The notes: generated from the letters alone by a model not told the origin. A stretch of 64,000 bases of DNA from Pseudomonas nitroreducens TX1 (GCF_000313755.1 NZ_AMZB01000121.1:124001-188000), one strand, 5' to 3'. Shown: positions 28,936 to 37,238, counted from the first letter of the stretch. Numbers and translations are program-made.

Positions 28936-29244
28936 ATGCGCTATGGGAACAGCACGATGACCACGTATTACGAGGGGTGCGAAGGTGCACAGACCGAGCC
29001 ATGCGTCGTAGTTTTCCGAGATTCCGAACTGGTGATCGAGTACCTGCGCGCCGGGTCGCCGTCAACCTATCGAGGTGTACTTGAGGGAGACCAGTACCAG
29101 CTCCGGTACTGGCCCCAAAGTGAGGGTTTCGATGCTCAGGCTTCGCTATGCCGGCCAGACTCGGATCTCATGGATGGAGAGTGGAGTGAGGTGGAAAACG
29201 GGGTTCGTTCCAGTGGCACCTGGGAAATCGAACTGCGGGAGTGA
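28936..29244 (+). CDS. Hypothetical protein, 102 aa
   Basis: The product starts MRYGNSTMTTYYEGCEG and is predicted all-beta and acidic. No family is recognised. GAGGAAGG precedes the ATG. It is divergent from the TGT-like gene and converges with the 128-residue gene. Confidence 0.6.
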   Translation: MRYGNSTMTTYYEGCEGAQTEPCVVVFRDSELVIEYLRAGSPSTYRGVLEGDQYQLRYWPQSEGFDAQASLCRPDSDLMDGEWSEVENGVRSSGTWEIELRE

Positions 29245-29254
29245 AGGGCCGTAT

Positions 29255-29641
29255 TCAGCGGCCCGAGCCGTGCCTTCTACGCCAGTCTTCAATAATGCGG
29301 GGTGGAATCTGGGCGAACTCCGCAAGATCCTCGATCGTGAGAGGGCGGGTGAAGCGTTTGTCCCTCCACGACTCGCTTGGCGTACTTACTGTGGCCTGCT
29401 GTGGCCTTAGCCAGTTGAGGGCTTGTGCGGCATTCTGGAATGCATGCCGGCCCGTGTAGCCCAGGGCGGGGCCAATGACGATGCTACGGATCTCAACACG
29501 ATCTCTGGGTGGGATGGTGTCCAACAGCGCGATCAACGGGCCGGCGGGCCTGCAGATGCTCGGGAGACGCCCTGTCCTCCGAAACTGGGCGTACATGTGG
29601 GGGTTCCGAGCAAGCAAACGGAGGGCATCACGATCAACCAT
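29255..29641 (-). CDS. Hypothetical protein, 128 aa
   Basis: Basic protein with a C-terminal helix-turn-helix-like stretch (LTIEDLAEFAQIPPRIIEDWRR). That part resembles a MerR/excisionase-type recognition helix, but the call is weak. Its start overlaps the end of the 92-residue gene by 8 bp, so they form an operon. Confidence 0.55.
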   Translation of the reverse strand: MVDRDALRLLARNPHMYAQFRRTGRLPSICRPAGPLIALLDTIPPRDRVEIRSIVIGPALGYTGRHAFQNAAQALNWLRPQQATVSTPSESWRDKRFTRPLTIEDLAEFAQIPPRIIEDWRRRHGSGR

Positions 29642-29912
29642 TGAGGGATGCCCCTGCTACCGGGGGAATGCCGGCAAGAACTTCGAACGTTCCTTCATGC
29701 GAGTAGACGTTGACGCTACGGCCCGTCGGGAAGGGCTCCCCCTCAAGGACAACCGCGCAGCGCCAGTTTCCACCAGAAGTGTTCAGGGTGTTCATGACGC
29801 GCCCCCGGACGACCGTCTTGAGGTGTTCCGTGGCGAGAGGGGTGAACACAACCTCGTCCATCGGTTTGACGGGACAGAGGGTCGTTACGGTGAGGCTAAG
29901 GGCAAGTTGCAT
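29634..29912 (-). CDS. Hypothetical protein, 92 aa
   Basis: Small beta-rich protein starting MQLALSLTVTTLCPVKPMDE. GGAG lies 8 bases before the ATG at 29912. No family is recognised. First gene of a two-gene unit behind a promoter element. Confidence 0.6.
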   Translation of the reverse strand: MQLALSLTVTTLCPVKPMDEVVFTPLATEHLKTVVRGRVMNTLNTSGGNWRCAVVLEGEPFPTGRSVNVYSHEGTFEVLAGIPPVAGASLNG

Positions 29913-29937
29913 GGCATGGCTCCTTTGGATTGGAGCC

Positions 29938-29968
29938 ATGATCGTTGCGAAGGGAGCGTGCCAGAAGC
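29938..29968 (-). promoter_or_regulatory. Island promoter element 8
   Basis: Box GCTTCTGGCAC, 14 bases, then GATCAT; 26 bp from the 92-residue gene. Confidence 0.8.
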
Positions 29969-30714
29969 TACGCCATCTCAACCGTCCAGCGCAGGTGATC
30001 CGGAATGCTGGCGATGAAAGTTTGCGCAGCTTCTGATGCCAGCCACTCCCGATGCTCGGATACCAAATTCTCCAGTTGCTCCACGTTGGTGGTTTGGATG
30101 TTGAACCAGGTATCCCAGGTGGCAGGGTCATGCGAAGCGCTTGAATTGGCCGACCCGCAATCATTACAACTCAGATTGAGCAAGGTGTAGTCGCCGTCCA
30201 CTGCGTAGGTTCGGTCCCCAATCGTGATCCGCGCAGTAGGGTAGTAGCTGAGGACGGTACCGACCATTGCGACCAGCGCCGCCAGCTCGTTGAAGGCAGT
30301 GACCAGCTGGCTGGGCTTGGGGTTCGCCAACTGATTGAGCTCCAAGAAGCTATCTCGGGCCATGTTGATCAGGGATGCCGTAATGCCGGTTTCAATCGCT
30401 ACGGGGTCGAAGTGTGCTGGCACCGGGGCTGCGAGCCATGCGTTCAGTATCTCAAGCTCTTCAAGCACATCTTCGTGTCCTAGGTCAGCGTCGCATGGGT
30501 AGAGGGGGTTTTCGAAGTCGAGCGAGTTTTCACGGGCTTTGATCTGGAAGAGAACCACCTGGCCAATATGCCGGTGGAATACCAGCGCATGGCCGAAGAC
30601 TTCTACATAGCTCCCGATAGGCATAGTACGCAGAGTAGCCCCTACCTGTGCCTGCCTTTGAAGAAGGGTATTCCAGGCCAGGTTATAGTCGGATTTGAGT
30701 TCAGCACTGAGCAT
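29968..30714 (-). CDS. Hypothetical protein, 248 aa
   Basis: No family is recognised. Mixed alpha/beta protein starting MLSAELKSDYNLAWNTLLQ, with a CNDCGS pair of cysteines near residue 190. GGAG precedes the ATG at 30714; the frame opens to 30828, but that start would lie upstream of the expected transcription start. Confidence 0.6.
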   Translation of the reverse strand: MLSAELKSDYNLAWNTLLQRQAQVGATLRTMPIGSYVEVFGHALVFHRHIGQVVLFQIKARENSLDFENPLYPCDADLGHEDVLEELEILNAWLAAPVPAHFDPVAIETGITASLINMARDSFLELNQLANPKPSQLVTAFNELAALVAMVGTVLSYYPTARITIGDRTYAVDGDYTLLNLSCNDCGSANSSASHDPATWDTWFNIQTTNVEQLENLVSEHREWLASEAAQTFIASIPDHLRWTVEMA

Positions 30715-30826
30715 TCGTAGGACTCCAGGTGGTTTGAGACTGGCCAGGCACGGTGCCCGGTGTTGCCAAAATTTGGGGCCGCAGCGCTCGCCGACTATCA
30801 GGGGGAGGGCTTCTGAGGCTGAAACC

Positions 30827-30857
30827 ATTTTTATCCGGAGTGGTGCGTGCCAGAAGC
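30827..30857 (-). promoter_or_regulatory. Island promoter element 9
   Basis: Box GCTTCTGGCAC, 14 bases, then AAAAAT; about 113 bp from the 248-residue gene, an unusually long leader. Confidence 0.7.
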
Positions 30858-30883
30858 ACGATGAGCGCTTGGGTTTGGATGCG

Positions 30884-30907
30884 AAAAGGGGGCCTCAAGA
30901 GGCCCCC
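30884..30907 (-). terminator. Rho-independent terminator
   Basis: Stem GGGGGCCTC/GAGGCCCCC with loop TTGA followed by TTTT on the minus strand. It ends the small membrane-protein gene. Confidence 0.8.
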
Positions 30908-30932
30908 TTTGGGTGGTTTCGCGAGAGCTGTC

Positions 30933-31130
30933 TTAGCCTTCTTTGCGCTCGCCCTGAGCACGGTCGTCAAAGGCAGACATGCCGCCGGCGAGGAAGGCGC
31001 AGATGAGAGCTGCAACGGATGCCGCAACGATGATTGGACCTTCTGCCCAGTGCCCGTAATTGACGGTGAAGAACTGCAGGCCGGCTGCGAGAAGTACGAA
31101 AACGATGACGGTCAGAATACGCAGAATCAT
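30933..31130 (-). CDS. Small two-helix membrane protein, 65 aa
   Basis: Two membrane spans (residues 4-22 and 30-50) and a short charged tail (DDRAQGERKEG). It has its own promoter element and terminator, so it is a monocistronic unit. No family is recognised. Confidence 0.65.
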   Translation of the reverse strand: MILRILTVIVFVLLAAGLQFFTVNYGHWAEGPIIVAASVAALICAFLAGGMSAFDDRAQGERKEG

Positions 31131-31156
31131 GGTGGTGCTCCTGTTTGATTTCCACC

Positions 31157-31187
31157 AGTCTCAGTGGCGATCAGTTGTGCCAGAAGC
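31157..31187 (-). promoter_or_regulatory. Island promoter element 10
   Basis: Box GCTTCTGGCAC, 14 bases, then GAGACT; 27 bp from the small membrane-protein gene. Confidence 0.75.
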
Positions 31188-31202
31188 ACCCCAAAGAGAA
31201 AT

Positions 31203-31703
31203 TCAGGCTGCGGGTATTGCAGAGTGGTCGAGGAGACCGGCGTGGTGAATGCCCGGTGTACCGAGTGATGCCGCCAATAGTGCGTTTGCCTGCCGCGAGG
31301 TGTTCACCCACCAGGCCAGAGCTGTCAGCATCACGCTATGTGCGCTGACATTGGTTTCTGAGCTGATTTCTGCAATCCGCTTCCGGATATAGGGCGTGTA
31401 CCGGAGCATGAAACTGATTTTGTCGGAAGGAACTCCCGGCTCATCCGTGACCAGTGGGACCTCTTCGAGCACTGCTTTGACCGCAACTTCTTTCAAAGGG
31501 CCGGCGATCAGCTTGAGGACTGCAGTGGTCTGGGCCTGATGGTCCAGCCAGCGCTCCAGGCCCATGACGCATTCGCCATTGAGGCTTCGCTTGTGCAGAT
31601 TAGCGAGCGTGGAAAGGCCTTCATGGCAATCGCTGTTTAGCCGCACAGTTACCTTCGGTGCGCTCCGGGAGTTGAAGTCCGTCTCGGTGTTCAGGTCGTC
31701 CAT
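31203..31703 (-). CDS. Protein with two ribbon-helix-helix-like segments
   Basis: The 166-residue protein has a first Arc-like segment (KVTVRLNSDCHEGLSTLANL, residues 17-36, then helix LNGECVMGLERWL). A second one (KISFMLRYTPYIRKRIAEIS, then helix VSAHSVMLTALAWWV) lies about 75 residues later. Two RHH units in one chain would let a monomer mimic an RHH dimer and bind DNA. Target unknown. Confidence 0.6.
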   Translation of the reverse strand: MDDLNTETDFNSRSAPKVTVRLNSDCHEGLSTLANLHKRSLNGECVMGLERWLDHQAQTTAVLKLIAGPLKEVAVKAVLEEVPLVTDEPGVPSDKISFMLRYTPYIRKRIAEISSETNVSAHSVMLTALAWWVNTSRQANALLAASLGTPGIHHAGLLDHSAIPAA

Positions 31704-31843
31704 AGAAACTCCTACATCAGTGGTTCCACGGCCAGTCGAGGCCGCAGACGTACATTGTGCCCAGCAATGTTGCAGATTGCCCGCAAAATGCCGGAACTGA
31801 GATTCTGCGTTGCCTGGCCGGCCATAGAGCGTTGATCGCCGGT

Positions 31844-32089
31844 CTAGGCTGCGTCGGCAATTACCTCTTGAATTGCCTGGGCTACGCGCTTCTCTACGAA
31901 ACCGATCTTAGGCAATTGATCCCAGATGTCCTGTAGAAATTGGATGCGGGTGTTTACCAGCGAAGGCTCGGCATTTCGTTTCGTGCGCAGGTGCAGGTAG
32001 AGACAGGTGCGGATATCGCTTTCACTTGAGCTCCCTGGCACCAGGTTGGCGAGGGCTGCTTCAAGTTCGTTGCGTGGGATCGGGACCAC
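31844..32089 (-). CDS. Hypothetical protein, 81 aa
   Basis: Helical protein starting at a GTG 3 bp after the stop of the 110-residue gene, hence coupled to it. No family is recognised. Confidence 0.5.
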   Translation of the reverse strand: MVPIPRNELEAALANLVPGSSSESDIRTCLYLHLRTKRNAEPSLVNTRIQFLQDIWDQLPKIGFVEKRVAQAIQEVIADAA

Positions 32090-32092
32090 GGC

Positions 32093-32425
32093 TTAGGCCG
32101 CCGTGATCTGGTGGTTCTCCACGCGGAATCGGTCCGCTACGTTGCCGCGACCAGGGATGCGGATCAGTTCCCATGTTTCGGACTGATCGGGTTTGGTCGC
32201 CTGGCTGTCCGGAGTGTGGCAGCGTCCCAGGTAGTTATGGCGTGCTCCCAGAAACTCCGCAGTGACGGAGTCGGCGGTGCGCCGGGTGATGTGTCGAACC
32301 TGAACAGTTTCGCCTGCGAGGTTCAGGGACGGGCCGTGCTGGGCCAGATAGGCTTCGAGTTGGGTCACAGGATCATTCCAGAAAATCAGATGAGGGAAGT
32401 CTTCCGATTGCAGGCCGAGATTCAA
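32093..32425 (-). CDS. Hypothetical protein, about 110 aa
   Basis: No family is recognised. The start is unclear: a TTG at 32425 begins the longest frame, but a GTG at 32368 (VTQLEAYL) has GGAA 7 bases upstream and looks better placed, giving about 91 residues. No promoter element of the island type is seen. Confidence 0.5.
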   Translation of the reverse strand: MNLGLQSEDFPHLIFWNDPVTQLEAYLAQHGPSLNLAGETVQVRHITRRTADSVTAEFLGARHNYLGRCHTPDSQATKPDQSETWELIRIPGRGNVADRFRVENHQITAA

Positions 32426-32482
32426 GCCAAGACCGTGGGCTGAAAACCCTGCAGCACTGGCCAGCGGGCCAATCAGGAAGGG

Positions 32483-32511
32483 GAAAACAAAGCGGCCTCA
32501 ATCGAGGCCGC
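32483..32511 (-). terminator. Rho-independent terminator
   Basis: Stem GCGGCCTC/GAGGCCGC with loop GATT then TTTGTTTT on the minus strand, just after the SspA-like gene. Confidence 0.8.
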
Positions 32512-32527
32512 AGGCGGAGCAGATGGT

Positions 32528-33124
32528 TCAGGCCAGCTTCTGTTCCTGTTCGGTGAGGCTGGCAATGAAGGCGGGGCGGCTGAACATGCGCTCGCAATAG
32601 CCGGCCAGTCCGCGCACCTTGGTGAGGTTGATGCCGGACGATTTCACTCGCCACAGCAGAGGGGCGAGGGTGCAGTCTGCAATCGACAGGGTGTCCGACA
32701 TGAAGAACTGCTTCTGCTCAAAGAGAGGGGCCAGTTCCAGCAGGGTGCTGGCCAGCTCCTTGCGGGCTTCGATGCTGCCGGCTTGGGCGGCATCCAGCAG
32801 CGGGTACAGTTCGCGGTGAATGCGGCGCGCGAGCATACGAGCATTGGCGCGGGCGGTGGTGTTTGTCGGCAGCAGTGCCGGGTGCGGATGACGTTCTTCC
32901 AGGTACTCCGCAACCATGTCTACTTCGTGCAGCGCGAGGTCGCGCTCAGCCAGCGCCGGTGCTTGCATAGTGGAACCGAACTGAGACATCAGGCGAGCGT
33001 TTGCCGGTACGGCAACGTCTAAGATGCGAGCGTCAATGGCCTTCTCCGCCAGTACGAGGCGGACGATGTGGGAACGGTAGCAAGTGCTGTCGGAGAAGAT
33101 GGTCAGGGTGTTGACGATGCTCAT
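32528..33124 (-). CDS. Stringent starvation protein A (SspA) homologue
   Basis: The 198-residue protein has the GST-like fold of SspA: a thioredoxin-like N-terminus (TIFSDSTCYRSHIVRLVLAEK) and an all-helical C-domain (LSIADCTLAPLLWRV, then FIASLTEQEQKL). The surface ERHPHPALLP segment keeps the Pro-His-Pro (80-82) that SspA needs for activity. SspA binds sigma-70 RNA polymerase and in E. coli is required for transcription of phage P1 late genes. An island copy is unusual. It is monocistronic, with an island promoter element and a terminator. Confidence 0.85.
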   Translation of the reverse strand: MSIVNTLTIFSDSTCYRSHIVRLVLAEKAIDARILDVAVPANARLMSQFGSTMQAPALAERDLALHEVDMVAEYLEERHPHPALLPTNTTARANARMLARRIHRELYPLLDAAQAGSIEARKELASTLLELAPLFEQKQFFMSDTLSIADCTLAPLLWRVKSSGINLTKVRGLAGYCERMFSRPAFIASLTEQEQKLA

Positions 33125-33156
33125 GGTGTGCCCTCGGTGTTTGATTCGATGGGCAT

Positions 33157-33187
33157 AGGATCAGGCTGGAAAAGGTGTGCCAGAAGC
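33157..33187 (-). promoter_or_regulatory. Island promoter element 11
   Basis: Box GCTTCTGGCAC, 14 bases, then GATCCT; 32 bp from the sspA-like start. Confidence 0.8.
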
Positions 33188-33212
33188 ACCACTCACCCTT
33201 ATTTCTGCGTTA

Positions 33213-34283
33213 TTACGGGGCAGCGAGACTAGGTCGTTGCCCCTTACACAGATTCACGAAGCTCCGGATCAAGGACGCTGAGTTCCGGGCATCCACCTCA
33301 AACCCGGCCCGAACTTCGGTGCCAGATTTGCTGTATTGGATTCCGATTGATTGAGCACCGACAAGACCGCGCAGCTGCTCGGGGTTGGGCCTGAAGGTGA
33401 AGCTCACAAATCCATTACGTGTTCTGGAGAATGGGACACGAAACCAGTCGCCCACCTGCTTCCCGTCGGCCACAATCGTGGCTTCGTTTAGGGCCTGAGC
33501 AAGACTCGGGGAATACCAGGCTTTGAACATGGCCGTCAGCTCCACGCCATCCCCTTCAGCGCACGCCAGCGCTAGCTTGCCGGTCCCCTGAATCTTTTCC
33601 TGCTCCCCAACAAGCGCAACGGCGCCGGCAACGTCTGTGACCTGCCATTGCGCAGGTAGCGTGCCAGCGTTGATCAGCCCAAGATCGAATGCTACGACTG
33701 GGGTCAGGTAAGCCATGCTTCCGTTGTCTGCGGACACCATCCGCTCCATCACGCTGACGCTGATCCCCAGCGAGGTCAGGTGGTTGGCAATCATCGTGGA
33801 GACGACTTGACCTGTTTGCAGATCGTTGGCCTGATCGCCTCCCGAGCTGATGAACTGATGCAGACCCAGCTTCGAATCCGGTTCCAGGAAACGGAAGCGC
33901 CCACCGGCAAAGGCGAAGGGGCAGGCACTCTCACAACGTCCCGGCAGGCGGGTAGTACCTTGGCCCTGCCGACCCACTCTCGTTGAAAAACCTCGCTCTC
34001 GAATCAGCTGGCCCAGCTCCATTGCGGCCAGTAGATCGCCGCCAGGGGAGTCGAAGAAGACCATTCCGACACCAGCGCTATGCAGACGCCCCAGTTCCTT
34101 GAACCGGGCGACTGTCTCGCGCTCGATGTAGCCAGAGATGAACACCTCCGGATAGCTGCCAGGGTCGTCAATGCGGCTGACCGTGGCCGGAGCAAAACGA
34201 TGGCCATCTCGCCTGGTGCTCTCGGTGGCGGCGACTGCGTGGATAGCGAAGGTTGCAAGCAGGAGGATGAGGATGCGATTCAT
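33213..34283 (-). CDS. Exported ClpP-fold (SppA/COG3904-like) protein, paralogue 2
   Basis: The 356-residue protein has a signal peptide (ILILLLATFAIHAVAA) and the same layout as the protein at 15204: FFDSPGGDLLAAMELG, then ESACPFAFAGGRFRF with a candidate Ser nucleophile, then LGLHQFI with a candidate His. Equal length (354 and 356) and shared order show duplication. No lipoprotein gene accompanies this copy. The ATG at 34283 is used because the frame's earlier ATG (34310) overlaps the expected transcription start. Confidence 0.7.
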   Translation of the reverse strand: MNRILILLLATFAIHAVAATESTRRDGHRFAPATVSRIDDPGSYPEVFISGYIERETVARFKELGRLHSAGVGMVFFDSPGGDLLAAMELGQLIRERGFSTRVGRQGQGTTRLPGRCESACPFAFAGGRFRFLEPDSKLGLHQFISSGGDQANDLQTGQVVSTMIANHLTSLGISVSVMERMVSADNGSMAYLTPVVAFDLGLINAGTLPAQWQVTDVAGAVALVGEQEKIQGTGKLALACAEGDGVELTAMFKAWYSPSLAQALNEATIVADGKQVGDWFRVPFSRTRNGFVSFTFRPNPEQLRGLVGAQSIGIQYSKSGTEVRAGFEVDARNSASLIRSFVNLCKGQRPSLAAP

Positions 34284-34312
34284 GGTTTTGTCTGACCGTT
34301 CGAGATGCATCC

Positions 34313-34343
34313 AGACTGCCGCTGTAGGGGGCGTGCCAGAAGC
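34313..34343 (-). promoter_or_regulatory. Island promoter element 12
   Basis: Box GCTTCTGGCAC, 14 bases, then CAGTCT; 30 bp from the ClpP-fold gene start. Confidence 0.75.
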
Positions 34344-34461
34344 CCGCAGATCCTTGCACAGACCGGGCTGCTCGGAGCATCAAACCCATGCTCTGGAAAA
34401 CGAAGTACGCGAAGTCGCGGTAGTATTGCCGCCTGATATTCGGGACGGAACGCGTTTCAAG

Positions 34462-35238
34462 ATGGAAGTACAAGGACAGGGGCAGGTGAAGGGGCGCATC
34501 TCTGGTGTGGTCAGAAGTTTCATGGCCGGTAAGGGTTTCGGTTTCATCCAAGGAGAAGACGGGCGCGACTATTTCGTGCACATCAAGAGTGTCGCCGGCG
34601 GCGAGCCGCTGGTAGATGGGCAGTCCGTTGAATTCGAAGGTTCGCCCAGCCCTAAGGGGTACCGCGCAACGAATGTCACGCCAGGGGAGCTGCCTCCGCC
34701 TCCGGGGCAGGCCTACGAGTCACCCCACAACTTCATCTGGTCCAAAGATTCCCAGGCCCGAGGTTTCGACACGATCTTCTTCCTGGGAACCGGCTGGGCA
34801 GAGTCGAATGATCCCAACCGTGCGCGGGAGATGCTCAAGCAAGCAAGCGAAGCGCGTGGCGGTAATGCGGTGCTCGACGTCCGCATGGAGAAGTTCAGCC
34901 GGCAACAGGGCTGTTCCAATTACTACTACACAGTTCACAGGTACCACGGCACCTATGCCAATGTTCAGCGGATCATCACGACCACTGACCAGGGGCTGAT
35001 CGCACAGTCACTGAAGTGGCAGGAAGATTTCAATGTGTGGATCGACCAGCTCAACGGGAAGGCGGCCGAGGAGGAGCCGCAGGGCAGCACCAGCCTGATT
35101 CCTCCCGGTGCGATTGAGCATGGGGCCAAGATGCTGTGGAGCTGGACCATGACGATCGGGAAGATCTTGGGCCTGGCCCTGGTCTTCTTCTGGAAACAAG
35201 GGCTCAAGCTGCTGCGCAAGCAACAGCCCAAGGACTAG
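34462..35238 (+). CDS. Cold-shock-domain protein with YbjQ-like middle and C-terminal membrane anchor
   Basis: The 258-residue protein opens with a cold-shock domain: GVVRSFMAGKGFGFI (RNP1) and RDYFVH (RNP2). A Pro-rich linker follows, then a domain with the GWAESND and AREMLKQASEARGGNAVLDV pattern of YbjQ/UPF0145-like proteins. One membrane helix (ILGLALVFFW) and a basic tail end the chain. It may tether nucleic acid binding to the membrane. The Shine-Dalgarno is weak. Confidence 0.65.
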   Translation: MEVQGQGQVKGRISGVVRSFMAGKGFGFIQGEDGRDYFVHIKSVAGGEPLVDGQSVEFEGSPSPKGYRATNVTPGELPPPPGQAYESPHNFIWSKDSQARGFDTIFFLGTGWAESNDPNRAREMLKQASEARGGNAVLDVRMEKFSRQQGCSNYYYTVHRYHGTYANVQRIITTTDQGLIAQSLKWQEDFNVWIDQLNGKAAEEEPQGSTSLIPPGAIEHGAKMLWSWTMTIGKILGLALVFFWKQGLKLLRKQQPKD

Positions 35239-35246
35239 CCCTGACC

Positions 35247-36428
35247 TCAAAAGGGCCAGGCGTGCTGCGACGGGTCGATCTGCTTTACGGGGATCAACAG
35301 GCCCGAAGGAAGCTCTTCGTCATCGACGTCCAGTGATCTGGACCGGCCCTTGGAAGCGGCCTTGGCCATCAATTCCTCGTACCGAGCGATAATGCCGTGC
35401 GGGTCCCGGTAGTTAATTTCCAAACCCAGCGCGTCAGCGACGGTGCCGCGGACTTCCGCCAGCAACTCAGCTTCCGCTACTGTCGGAACTGCCACAGGCC
35501 AACCCTTCACATACCGCAAATGCTTGGGCAGGCGAGCTTCCGCAATCTGGCGGATCTCTGCCTTGCGCTTGGCATCCTCAAGCCCCTGAAGCATCTCTTC
35601 GCCCAGCAGATCCGGACGGACGTCGCCCAGCCACTTCCCCGATTGGAAAGAGAATGTCGAGGTGATTTCCAGATCGACCATCTCGCGATAAATCGCATGG
35701 TTGTCTTCGCACTGCGTTGAGGACATCAGATCCCGGGCCGAGGCAAGGACGCAGAATGAACAGCTCACCCGCGTCATTCCGTACTCGGTGTACGCTTCGT
35801 GCCTGGCCAGGCCATATGACTCAATGAACGGGATCACTTCGGCCCGTTTCATGTCGATAATGGCGTTCCAGGTTGCACCTTCCCTTCCTCTGGACACGAT
35901 TTTGCTGTCCGGTTTGCTCACCGGCTGCTTAGCTCGGTTGGCACTCTCTTCACGGCGCACACCAACAACGTTGACCACGTCTTGATTGGGAAACCGTCTC
36001 TTGAGCGCGCTCGATATGGGGTTTGTTTTCTTTTCTGAGGTACAGAAGCGAAGACTGGCCGTGGACCACGGAAGAATTACCTGAACGCATTCCAGGCTCT
36101 GGTAGCGCGCGACATTCCTCCGCCAGCGTGTCAGCCAACGATCCATCATGTCGCCGTTGCCGCCACGTACGACTAGCAGTTCCCACCCGAGAAATTCGGC
36201 CATTTCTTGACACTTGGGTAGGCTCTGGAGCCACTCAACGCGACCGAGGTCAGCATGGACGGCCAGGCGTGGGCCGGTATGTCCAATCGAGTTCAGATGC
36301 TCATGAACGGCCAGTAGGCATGCCTGACTGTCCTGACCTCCACTGACACCCACGGCGACGGCCGCGTTCGCGGAAAGGAGGCGCTCGATGTCGGGGGTGG
36401 TGGAGATGAATCGGGGTTGGAAGGTCAT
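35247..36428 (-). CDS. PP-loop ATPase of the PAPS-reductase superfamily
   Basis: The 393-residue protein has the SGGQDS pyrophosphate loop at 29-34 and cysteines at 129 (FCTSEKK) and 223/226 (CSFC), a pattern suited to an Fe-S or Zn site. It also has the VGVRREES strand. Such proteins adenylate or sulfur-modify substrates; DndC is the best known DNA-acting one. The tail beyond residue 300 has no recognised domain. It stops 9 bp from the convergent cold-shock-domain gene. Confidence 0.75.
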   Translation of the reverse strand: MTFQPRFISTTPDIERLLSANAAVAVGVSGGQDSQACLLAVHEHLNSIGHTGPRLAVHADLGRVEWLQSLPKCQEMAEFLGWELLVVRGGNGDMMDRWLTRWRRNVARYQSLECVQVILPWSTASLRFCTSEKKTNPISSALKRRFPNQDVVNVVGVRREESANRAKQPVSKPDSKIVSRGREGATWNAIIDMKRAEVIPFIESYGLARHEAYTEYGMTRVSCSFCVLASARDLMSSTQCEDNHAIYREMVDLEITSTFSFQSGKWLGDVRPDLLGEEMLQGLEDAKRKAEIRQIAEARLPKHLRYVKGWPVAVPTVAEAELLAEVRGTVADALGLEINYRDPHGIIARYEELMAKAASKGRSRSLDVDDEELPSGLLIPVKQIDPSQHAWPF

Positions 36429-36461
36429 CGCCTTTGATCCTGGCTTCGATGTGATGAAGCC

Positions 36462-36492
36462 AGGATCGCCGCGTTTGAGTTGTGCCAGAAGC
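36462..36492 (-). promoter_or_regulatory. Island promoter element 13
   Basis: Box GCTTCTGGCAC, 14 bases, then GATCCT; 33 bp from the PP-loop gene at 36428. Confidence 0.8.
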
Positions 36493-36505
36493 GGTAGAGT
36501 CAGAC

Positions 36506-37105
36506 CTATTCGTCGTTGGCCATCCGGATATCGGAGAGGTCGCGTACTGCGATGATCTCCCCCAAGGCATCCATCAGCACCAGCTGGAACTTGGTCAGTA
36601 CCAGGGTGCCCTTGGTTACAGCTCGGTACCAGTTCGATTCGTCATCAGCGCGATGCACGAAGCCGTACTCTGAGGGGGCCACACTGAATCGGCCGCACTC
36701 ACTGATGGTGGGGTTGCGGATCTCGAAGTCTTCATGGACGAAGAACAGGTCTTCAACGTTGCCAAAGGCCTTGAAGGTCACCTCGACAAGGGTCGGGTTG
36801 TTCAGCTGGTCGGCAACCCAGGCCTCGCCGTCGAACTCCCAACCTCGGGGGTCAATACAACTCATCTCTTCGACTGCGATCCGGCCGTCATCATCGACGG
36901 AGGCAGCATAGATCTCGCCACCCACCATGAAGTTGATCTCCTTGATCGCTGGGTCATGGGGGCAGGCCAGCAGGATGCCGCACCCCGGCTTCGGAGCCAG
37001 GATGGCAACATTGGCGTCCCAGAAGGTCTGGAAGCCAAGATTTTCAGCCGTGAGGGTTCTGAGGGGGGCGCTAGGGGCGCTGTTTTGCGCTCTGAGGAAG
37101 GGCAT
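36506..37105 (-). CDS. Hypothetical protein, 199 aa
   Basis: Acidic beta-rich protein starting MPFLRAQNSAPSAPLRTLTA; no family is recognised. GGAT precedes the ATG. Monocistronic, behind a promoter element. Confidence 0.6.
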   Translation of the reverse strand: MPFLRAQNSAPSAPLRTLTAENLGFQTFWDANVAILAPKPGCGILLACPHDPAIKEINFMVGGEIYAASVDDDGRIAVEEMSCIDPRGWEFDGEAWVADQLNNPTLVEVTFKAFGNVEDLFFVHEDFEIRNPTISECGRFSVAPSEYGFVHRADDESNWYRAVTKGTLVLTKFQLVLMDALGEIIAVRDLSDIRMANDE

Positions 37106-37136
37106 GGGTAGATCCTGTCTGTGTGTCGGTCTAAAC

Positions 37137-37167
37137 AGGATCAGCGCAACTTGGGCGTGCCAGAAGC
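37137..37167 (-). promoter_or_regulatory. Island promoter element 14
   Basis: Box GCTTCTGGCAC, 14 bases, then GATCCT; 32 bp from the 199-residue gene. Confidence 0.8.
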
Positions 37168-37238
37168 CTTAGGCGACCATTTCGAAGTGGTGCTGACGGT
37201 CAATTCAAAGTACAGGCGCAGAATTTGCTCGACCGTGG

